Below, piece by piece: positions 41,314 to 47,534 of a stretch of 50,173 nucleotides of DNA; the stretch's first letter is position 1; each line of letters starts with the position of its first letter. Origin of the DNA: Microbacterium sp. A20 (lineage in GTDB: Bacteria; Actinomycetota; Actinomycetes; Actinomycetales; Microbacteriaceae); the NCBI RefSeq assembly GCF_004794515.1, contig NZ_SSDF01000049.1, forward strand, positions 1 through 50,173, read 5' to 3'. The notes under the pieces were generated by a model. It was not told where the DNA came from, searched no databases, and saw only the letters and a list, made by a program, of their open reading frames with translations. A program made the position numbers and the translations under genes.

Positions 41314-41354
41314 ATTTATCGTGACGCGGGTTTCGTTCACAAATGGAGGTAACG

Positions 41355-42002
41355 ATGCTTTCTCGAAAGAACCTTGGTATCTGGTCGGCTGCGGCAGCTG
41401 CTCTACTGGGGCTGCTCGGGGCTGCTATGCCCGCGCAGGCGGACGAGCTGCCAGAGGACTCGTTCGCCGATTTCACGGAGTCCTTGGGCGTCTCGGCCGC
41501 CACGGCGCAGGCCCTCGAAGCAAAGTTTGACTCTCTAGACGATGTTGACCAGCACGCGCTTCTTTTCTCACTAGCGACTGAGCCAGGCTCAGTCTTCGAT
41601 CTGCGTGCGGAAGCTGAGGCCATCACCGCGGTTCCTGCGACCCCTGCCGTCAAGGGCGACGCGCTGACGGCTACGACGACGAGGGGCTACATGGCCAAAG
41701 ACTCTCAGACCGCCTACATGCTCGGGATTCCGGTCCAGACGTTTACCAATGAGTTCAAGTACGAAGCGACGTCGACGGGCGTGACGCGGGTTCTGAGTTG
41801 CGATGGGTGGCATTCTGGGGTCGGTGTCTCCGACTCGGTCAATCGCTCCAGTTACATCAGCAGCGGTCGGGGAACGTGCAGCGTGATCCATCACATGAGC
41901 TTGGTCGTCAAGGGCTCACCGATCTCCTTCAACAAGCAGCACCTCATCACGACCAACGGCGGCAAGCCCTCGGCTTACGTCGCGACCATTCGAACGGTAT
42001 GA
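41355..42002 (+). CDS. Secreted protein of unknown function
   Basis: The 215-residue protein begins with a clear Sec signal (MLSRKN, hydrophobic core, cut after AMPAQA before DELP). A helical, acidic segment to about residue 75 is followed by a Ser/Thr/Gly-rich C-terminal domain with two cysteines in LSCDGWHSGV and GTCSVIHHMS that could form a disulfide. GGAGGT lies five bases before ATG 41355. Codon use is less GC-biased than in neighbours (for example TTT, CTA and AAA codons), a hint of recent acquisition. Its stop overlaps the start of the following membrane-protein gene. I do not recognise the family. Confidence 0.75.
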   Translation: MLSRKNLGIWSAAAAALLGLLGAAMPAQADELPEDSFADFTESLGVSAATAQALEAKFDSLDDVDQHALLFSLATEPGSVFDLRAEAEAITAVPATPAVKGDALTATTTRGYMAKDSQTAYMLGIPVQTFTNEFKYEATSTGVTRVLSCDGWHSGVGVSDSVNRSSYISSGRGTCSVIHHMSLVVKGSPISFNKQHLITTNGGKPSAYVATIRTV

Positions 42003-42301
42003 GAGTCGAGCGCACGATATCTACTCAACGTGGACAAGGCTCCTCCCGATGGTGGATCCTCGCCCTCGCCGTGTGCGGAGGCGTTCTCGCGCTGTTCACC
42101 CCGTGGGCATTTCTCGTGGAAGCCGCTCTGCTCGCCTTCGTGATCTTCCGGTTGACGCGACGGCCGCGCCGCACGGAAGCGATCGTCCTCATCGTGTCCA
42201 TGGCTATCCTCACGGTCGTGCTCGTGGCACTCCTCGCGGCAGGCATCGCAGTCGTCGACTTTGTGGGAACGTCCGACGGAAACTCCATCCCGCTCCCCTG
42301 A
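41999..42301 (+). CDS. Small membrane protein coupled to the secreted protein
   Basis: The 100-residue protein has a basic N terminus and three hydrophobic segments (about 19-34, 36-51 and 60-86), with RRPRRTE between the second and third. ATG 41999 overlaps the preceding stop (ATGA), so the two are translationally coupled. A membrane partner for the secreted protein is plausible; the function is unknown. Confidence 0.7.
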   Translation: MRVERTISTQRGQGSSRWWILALAVCGGVLALFTPWAFLVEAALLAFVIFRLTRRPRRTEAIVLIVSMAILTVVLVALLAAGIAVVDFVGTSDGNSIPLP

Positions 42302-42325
42302 GCTTCGGCGGTGTGTGAGTCACCC

Positions 42326-43651
42326 TCACCAGCGTCCGTGCCGGCGCTCCCACTCGTCTTCGACCGTGCGGCGACGCCCTGCGACGATGCCCGCGGGGAT
42401 CGCGACGATCAGCACCCCCGCGATCACGAGCAGCGGGATCTGCCAGCCATGGGTCGTCTCGTGGAGCAGCCCGACCAGCAGCGGGAAGGTCGCCGCGATC
42501 GCATAGCCGATGCTCTGCACGAAACCGCTCAGCGCCACAGCGCTCTCCGGGGTGCGAGCACGGATGCTCAGAAGCACGAGACTCAACGGGAACATGATGG
42601 CCGTGAGCCCGAAGATGCTCACCCACAGCGGCAGCGCGACGGTCGGGAACAGCAGGAGCCCGGCGAGCCCGACCAGACCGCCGATGACGGCAACAAAGAA
42701 CAGCGGCCGCGTGGCCTGGAAGCGGACGACGAGGATCGGCACGAGCAGCGAGCAGGGCAGGCCGATCAGCGCGAACAGCGAGAGCAGGAAGCCCGCCGTC
42801 GCCGGGGTCACGCCGCCGATGTCGACCAGCATCGTCGGCATCCAGGCGAACGAGACGTAGGCCATGGTCGACGAGGTGCCGAAGACGACGGCGAGCGCCC
42901 ACGCGAGAGGCAGCCGCCACAGGCGGGCGAAGTGCCCCCGTTTCGCCGGAGCGGTGGAGATCGGTCCGGTCGCGGCGGCCACGGCATCCTGCACGTCGTT
43001 CACGCCGTCGGTGGGGTCGGGAACCAGGAGCTCCGTCTTCATCGGGGCGTCCGCGCGCGAGCCGCCCTTCACCAGCAGAGCCACCCACGGCACGAGCGCG
43101 ATCCCGGCGACGATGCCCCACATACCGAGCGACACCCGCCAGCCGAGCGAGTCAGCCACCGGCACCGCCACCAGCGGGGGCAAGAACGTCGACACCGCCA
43201 ACGTGGTCGAGTAGATCGTCATCACGATCCCGAGCCGATCCGGGAAGTACTTCTTCACCAGCGGAGGCAGCAGCACGTTGCCGGAGCCGACCCCCGCAAA
43301 CACCACGACGGTCGCCGCGAGCAGGGTCGTCGAGTCCACCGCGAACCCGCGCAGCAGCATGCCCAGCGCCATCAGGGCGATCACGGCGACCGCCATCCGC
43401 TCCAGCCCGAATCGACGCTCGAACAGCGGGGTGAGCAGACCGAAGATCGCGAAGCACACCGGCGGCGCAGCGCCGATCAGCCCGACGATGACCGGCGAGA
43501 CCGGGAAGTCCGCGGCGACATGGTCGATGACCGGCGACAGGGAGGCGACCGCGGAGCGCAGCGAGAACGCCACCAGGACGATCCCCACGAGTGCGAGAGC
43601 CCGACCCTGCCACAGCGGTCGGCCCTTCGACGAGCTCAGGGACCCGGACAT
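42326..43651 (-). CDS. MFS transporter, CynX/NimT type
   Basis: The 441-residue, twelve-helix protein has CynX-family marks: LVAFSLRSAVASLSPVIDHV in helix 1 and LIGAAPPVCFAIFGLLTPLF in helix 2. A long charged loop separates helices 6 and 7. CynX-like carriers move cyanate, nitroimidazoles or other small anions. The reading start ATG 43651 overlaps the purF stop by one base (TGATG), so translation follows purF. Residues 3-12 (GSLSSSKGRP) come from the 25-bp repeat at 43621-43645, which may have replaced the original N terminus. A relic of a second copy lies at 40499-40581. Confidence 0.88.
   Translation of the reverse strand: MSGSLSSSKGRPLWQGRALALVGIVLVAFSLRSAVASLSPVIDHVAADFPVSPVIVGLIGAAPPVCFAIFGLLTPLFERRFGLERMAVAVIALMALGMLLRGFAVDSTTLLAATVVVFAGVGSGNVLLPPLVKKYFPDRLGIVMTIYSTTLAVSTFLPPLVAVPVADSLGWRVSLGMWGIVAGIALVPWVALLVKGGSRADAPMKTELLVPDPTDGVNDVQDAVAAATGPISTAPAKRGHFARLWRLPLAWALAVVFGTSSTMAYVSFAWMPTMLVDIGGVTPATAGFLLSLFALIGLPCSLLVPILVVRFQATRPLFFVAVIGGLVGLAGLLLFPTVALPLWVSIFGLTAIMFPLSLVLLSIRARTPESAVALSGFVQSIGYAIAATFPLLVGLLHETTHGWQIPLLVIAGVLIVAIPAGIVAGRRRTVEDEWERRHGRW
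43621..43645. repeat. 25-bp dispersed repeat at the start of the MFS gene
   Basis: The core CCCTTCGACGAGCTCAGGG with GG/ACCC flanks is the reverse complement of 9684-9708 with one mismatch. It occupies codons 3-11 of the transporter gene. Confidence 0.75.
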
Positions 43652-45123
43652 CAAGAGGTCTGTGACCCCTCCACCCAGGCGAGGTACTCATCCGAGACCG
43701 TGCCGGTCACATACCGGCCGTCGAAGCAACTCATGTCGAGATCGGTGAGGACCGACCCCTCGATGATCGCGGCCTTGAGGTCTTCGACCTCCTGGTACAC
43801 GAGGTGATCGCAGCCGAGCTCGGCGGCGATCTCGGGGATCGTGCGCCCATGGGCGATGAGCTCGTGGCGCGACGGCATGTTGATTCCGTAGACATGCGGA
43901 TGCCGCACGGGAGGCGCCGCAGAGGCGAAGGTCACCGAGGCGGCGCCGGCGTCCCGCGCCATCTGGATGATCTCCTTCGAGGTCGTCCCGCGCACGATCG
44001 AGTCGTCGATCAGCAGCACGTTCTTGCCCTGGAACTCGGTCGACATGGCGTTGAGCTTCTGGCGCACGCTCTTCTTGCGCACCGCCTGCCCGGGCATGAT
44101 GAAGGTGCGGCCGACGTAGCGGTTCTTGTAGAAGCCCTCGCGGTACTCGATGCCGAGCTTGCGGGCGACCTCCATGGCCGCGGGGCGCGAGGAGTCGGGG
44201 ATCGGCATGACGACGTCGATCTTGTCCATCGGCACATGCTTGGCGATGGTGTCGGCGAGACGGTCGCCCATGCGCAGGCGCGACTCGTAGACGGAGATGC
44301 CGTTCATGACCGAGTCGGGGCGGGCGAGGTAGACGTACTCGAACGCGCAGGGCGCGAGCGTCGCGGCCGTGGCGCACTGCTTGGAGAACAGCTCGCCATC
44401 GTTGGTGATGAAGACGGCCTCACCGGGCTCGACCTCACGGACGACCTCGTAGTCGCCGTTCTCGAGCACGAGCGACTCGCTGGCGACGACCCACTCGTCC
44501 TTGCCCTCCGCACCGGGGACGGTCGACGGACGACGGCCCAGGATCAGCGGACGGATGCCGAAGGGATCGCGGAACGCGAGCAGACCGTAGCCGGCGATCA
44601 CGGCGATCACGGCGTAGGCGCCCTCGATGCGCTCGTGCGTGCGAGCGACGGCCTCGAAGACCCGCTCGGGGTCGAGGTCGACGGTCGACGTCGTGTTCTG
44701 CAGCTCACCGGCGAGCACGTTGAGCAGCAGCTCGGTGTCGCTCGACGAGTTGAGGTGACGGCGGTCGCGCTTTGCCATGTCGGCCGTGAGCTCACGCGTG
44801 TTGGTGAGGTTGCCGTTGTGGATGAGGATGATGCCGTACGGCGCGTTCACGTAGAACGGCTGCATCTCCTCTTCGTTCGAGGCCGTGCCCTTGGTCGCGT
44901 AGCGCACGTGACCGAGGCCGACGTTGCCGAGCAGCGCGCGCATGTCACGGGTGCGGAACGCCTCGCGGACCATGCCCTGCGCCTTGGCGTTGTGCATCAC
45001 GCCGTTCGCCTCGGCGGTGGCGATGCCCGTCGCATCCTGGCCGCGGTGCTGCAGCAGCAGGAGTGCGTCGTAGATGTCCTGATTGACCGGGGCAGAGCCC
45101 ACCATTCCGACGATGCCGCACAT
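43651..45123 (-). CDS. purF: Amidophosphoribosyltransferase (PurF)
   Basis: The 490-residue enzyme makes phosphoribosylamine from PRPP and glutamine, the first step of purine synthesis. The N-terminal nucleophile hydrolase domain starts MCGIVGMVG with the catalytic Cys as residue 2 and no propeptide. LLLLQHRGQDATGIA and NLTNTREL are typical. The phosphoribosyltransferase domain has the PRPP loop NVLLIDDSIVRGTTSKEI and CDHLVYQEVEDLKAA near the end. It follows purM by six bases on the same strand. Confidence 0.97.
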   Translation of the reverse strand: MCGIVGMVGSAPVNQDIYDALLLLQHRGQDATGIATAEANGVMHNAKAQGMVREAFRTRDMRALLGNVGLGHVRYATKGTASNEEEMQPFYVNAPYGIILIHNGNLTNTRELTADMAKRDRRHLNSSSDTELLLNVLAGELQNTTSTVDLDPERVFEAVARTHERIEGAYAVIAVIAGYGLLAFRDPFGIRPLILGRRPSTVPGAEGKDEWVVASESLVLENGDYEVVREVEPGEAVFITNDGELFSKQCATAATLAPCAFEYVYLARPDSVMNGISVYESRLRMGDRLADTIAKHVPMDKIDVVMPIPDSSRPAAMEVARKLGIEYREGFYKNRYVGRTFIMPGQAVRKKSVRQKLNAMSTEFQGKNVLLIDDSIVRGTTSKEIIQMARDAGAASVTFASAAPPVRHPHVYGINMPSRHELIAHGRTIPEIAAELGCDHLVYQEVEDLKAAIIEGSVLTDLDMSCFDGRYVTGTVSDEYLAWVEGSQTS

Positions 45124-45129
45124 GGGCTC

Positions 45130-46245
45130 TTACTTCGCTCCGTCCGCGTAGGCGCCGACCAGGCGCACTGCTCCACCGTCGACGCCCTTGGCGCCCTGTT
45201 CGAATTCGCCGGCCGGGCGCGGGCCGAAGCCGACGGTCCCGACCTGCCACGAGGGCATGCCCTCGGCGTTCAGCGCCGCGATCGCGGCATCCTTCTTGTC
45301 TGCGGCCACCACGGCGAGGAAGCCGATGCCGAGGTTCCAGGTGCCCTCCGCGGACTCCAGCGTGGAGCCGGCGATGTCGCTGAGCACGCGGAAGACGGGG
45401 CTCGGCGACCAGCTGCTGCGGTCGACCTCAGCCCAGCTGCCCTGCGGGAGCACGCGCGCGAGGTTCGCCGCGATGCCGCCCCCGGTGACGTGGCTGAGCG
45501 CGTGGACGCCGCCGCCGAGCTGCTCGATGAGACGCAGCAGCGGAAGGGTGTAGAGGCGGGTCGGCTCGAGGAGTGCCTCGCCCCAGGTGGTGCCGAAGTC
45601 GGCGGCGTTGTCGCCGTAGCCGATGCCGGCGCGGGTCACGATGTGGCGGACGAGCGAGTAGCCGTTGGAGTGCAGTCCGCTGGAGGCCACCGCGATCACG
45701 GCATCGCCGTCGCGCACGCGATCCGCGCCGAGGATGGCATCCGCCTCGACCACTCCGGTGGCTGCGCCCGCGACGTCGTAGTCGCGCGGGCCGAGGAGTC
45801 CGGGGTGCTCCGCGGTCTCGCCGCCGACCAGAGCGGTGCCCGTGGCCGAGCACGCCTCGGCGATGCCGCGGACGATGTCGGCGATGCGCTCGGGAACGAC
45901 CTTGCCGCAGGCGATGTAGTCGGTCATGAAGAGGGGCTTCGCACCCACCACGACGATGTCGTCGACCACCATGCCGACCAGGTCCTGGCCGATCGTGTCG
46001 TGCTTGTCGATCGCCTGCGCGATCGCGACCTTCGTGCCGACGCCGTCGGTGCTGGTCGCGAGCAGCGGGCGACGGAAGTCTCGCAGCGCACTGGCATCGA
46101 ACAGGCCGGCGAATCCGCCGACACCGCCGAGCACTTCGGGGCCGTGCGTCGCGCGCACGGAAGACTTCATCAGCTCGACGGCGAGATCACCTGCAGCGGT
46201 GTCGACGCCGGCTTCGGAATAGGGATTGGTGGGGGAGGCAGCCAC
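45130..46245 (-). CDS. purM: Phosphoribosylformylglycinamidine cyclo-ligase (PurM)
   Basis: The 371-residue enzyme closes the imidazole ring to give AIR in purine synthesis. Family marks: PYSEAGVDTAAGDLAVELMK at the start, LLATSTDGVGTKVAIAQ, DTIGQDLVGMVVDDIVVVGA, LVGGETAEHPGLL, and the GIAANLARVLPQG region. Length is normal. It is the first gene of a purM-purF-MFS operon transcribed away from the gene at 46332. Confidence 0.97.
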   Translation of the reverse strand: MAASPTNPYSEAGVDTAAGDLAVELMKSSVRATHGPEVLGGVGGFAGLFDASALRDFRRPLLATSTDGVGTKVAIAQAIDKHDTIGQDLVGMVVDDIVVVGAKPLFMTDYIACGKVVPERIADIVRGIAEACSATGTALVGGETAEHPGLLGPRDYDVAGAATGVVEADAILGADRVRDGDAVIAVASSGLHSNGYSLVRHIVTRAGIGYGDNAADFGTTWGEALLEPTRLYTLPLLRLIEQLGGGVHALSHVTGGGIAANLARVLPQGSWAEVDRSSWSPSPVFRVLSDIAGSTLESAEGTWNLGIGFLAVVAADKKDAAIAALNAEGMPSWQVGTVGFGPRPAGEFEQGAKGVDGGAVRLVGAYADGAK

Positions 46246-46319
46246 CCCTCCAGCCTACCGCCCGCAGCCGGTCCGACTCTCCGCGAAGTCGCACCTCGGA
46301 TCCGGACCCCCTCCCCGCC

Positions 46320-46334
46320 TACGATGGGGCCATG
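46320..46334 (+). promoter_or_regulatory. Leaderless promoter of the conserved hypothetical gene
   Basis: TACGAT (46320-46325) is followed by six bases and ATG 46332, the same layout as at 443-457. No ribosome-binding site precedes the ATG. Confidence 0.5.
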
Positions 46335-46937
46335 GCCGACAAGCCGCAGTGGCTCATCCGCGAAGACGCGAGCGTACCGGTCCTCGTCGCGCTCGCGCTG
46401 CGTCAGCGACTCGGGATCCGCGCACCGGAGGACCTTCCCGCCCTTCGCGACCTCGCCGTGCGGGCGCCGGATGCCACGGATGCCTCCTCGGCCGTCGAAC
46501 AGCAGTGGCGCAACTACTGGGACATGACAGTCGAGCCGCGCGCACACCCCTCAGATGTGCCGCTCGAACTCATCGACGGGTTCGAGACCCTGGTGGCTCT
46601 GCCCGCCTCCGGCGCGGAGGAGCTCGCCGCCGCGATCGCCCCGCAGGCGACATCCGCTCTCCTCTACGCGCACGCCGCGCACGATCGGTACGTGAGCTCG
46701 ATGAAGAGCCATACCGGCGGCGACGCCTACCGCGCCTACGCCAGCGCGATCGCGGAGTTCGAGCGCGAGGTCGGCCGTCGCGCGCACTCGTTCGAGCTGA
46801 ACGTGCAGGTGCTGCCGTTCTCGCAGCGCGGCATCTGGTGGATCGGAGACCTCACGGTCGCCGTGACCGACGGGCTGCGCCGCGACGTCGTGGCGTTCGA
46901 CACCGCCATCCGCCCGGTGATCGCCGAGCTCGCGTAG
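46332..46937 (+). CDS. Conserved hypothetical cytosolic protein
   Basis: The 201-residue protein begins MADKPQWLIREDASVPVLVA and has no signal peptide or membrane helix. It is helical overall with conserved-looking FELNVQVLPFSQRGIWWIGD near residue 155. It is divergent from purM, a position where actinobacteria often carry such a gene, but I do not recognise a function. A convergent small membrane-protein gene follows after a palindromic element. Confidence 0.7.
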   Translation: MADKPQWLIREDASVPVLVALALRQRLGIRAPEDLPALRDLAVRAPDATDASSAVEQQWRNYWDMTVEPRAHPSDVPLELIDGFETLVALPASGAEELAAAIAPQATSALLYAHAAHDRYVSSMKSHTGGDAYRAYASAIAEFEREVGRRAHSFELNVQVLPFSQRGIWWIGDLTVAVTDGLRRDVVAFDTAIRPVIAELA

Positions 46938-46966
46938 CGCTCCTCGCCCGGGCGCCGAGGGGGCGC

Positions 46967-47044
46967 CGAGTGCACGGGTTGCTCACGAGTGCACGGGAAA
47001 CACGCGCGCGAAAGCCGTGCGCTCGGCAACAAGCCGTGCACTCG
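46967..47044. repeat. Intergenic palindromic element with 19-bp units (copy C)
   Basis: Two direct units beginning CGAGTGCACGGG start at 46967 and 46986 (19 bp apart). Two inverse units AAGCCGTGCGCTCG (47012-47025) and AAGCCGTGCACTCG (47031-47044) are also 19 bp apart. It fills the gap between two convergent genes and can fold into alternative hairpins, so a terminator role is likely. Confidence 0.85.
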
Positions 47045-47068
47045 GCACGAGAGCAGGTGCGGAGGGGG

Positions 47069-47380
47069 TCAGTCCTCGACGACGGTCTCGCGGTCGACCT
47101 GCACGACGCGGTCGTGACGGCGGGCGATGCGCTCCATGACGAGCCCCGCGACGCCGCCCAGGGCGATGCCGATCGGCACCGTCCACAGCAGCAGGAAGCC
47201 GAAGACCTGGCCCGGCGGGTAGACGATGTCGAGAGCCTGCGACTCGTCGAAGCTGCCGGTCCAGGTGAGGATGCCGGCGGCGATGATGCCGAGCACCACG
47301 CCGATGCCCATGAGCACGCCGTACCGCGGCACACGGCGCACGGTCGCTTCGACGGTCTGGTGGGTATCGGTGGGGGCCAT
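47069..47380 (-). CDS. Small two-helix membrane protein
   Basis: The 103-residue protein has two hydrophobic segments (YGVLMGIGVVLGIIAAGILT near 20-39 and FGFLLLWTVPIGIALGGVAG near 61-80) and charged ends. GGAGGT directly precedes ATG 47380. The loop WTGSFDESQALDIVYPPGQ looks conserved. The family is not recognised, but similar proteins near purine genes are common in actinobacteria. Confidence 0.75.
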   Translation of the reverse strand: MAPTDTHQTVEATVRRVPRYGVLMGIGVVLGIIAAGILTWTGSFDESQALDIVYPPGQVFGFLLLWTVPIGIALGGVAGLVMERIARRHDRVVQVDRETVVED

Positions 47381-47445
47381 ACCTCCATTGTCCCACCGTC
47401 GGCCGATGCCGGGAACCCGGGGTGGCGTCCGAGGCGACGAGCACT

Positions 47446-47515
47446 TGTCGGGAGAAAGTACGGATGCCGGAGCCATCACGGCGAGTGCTCCCTGCATCCG
47501 TACTTTCTCCCGACA
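47446..47515. repeat. 22-bp perfect inverted repeat with a 19-bp unit (copy E)
   Basis: Arms at 47446-47467 and 47494-47515 pair perfectly around a 26-base loop. The right arm contains the 19-bp unit CATCCGTACTTTCTCCCGA followed at once by another CATCCGTAC. It lies 20 bases after the HtaA gene stop and can act as its terminator. Confidence 0.8.
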
Positions 47516-47534
47516 TCCGTACCGGGTTCTCGAC

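Noticed and set aside
43804..46527. Very long forward frame opposite purF and purM
   Set aside because: Antisense shadow of two certain genes, with skewed composition and no domain.
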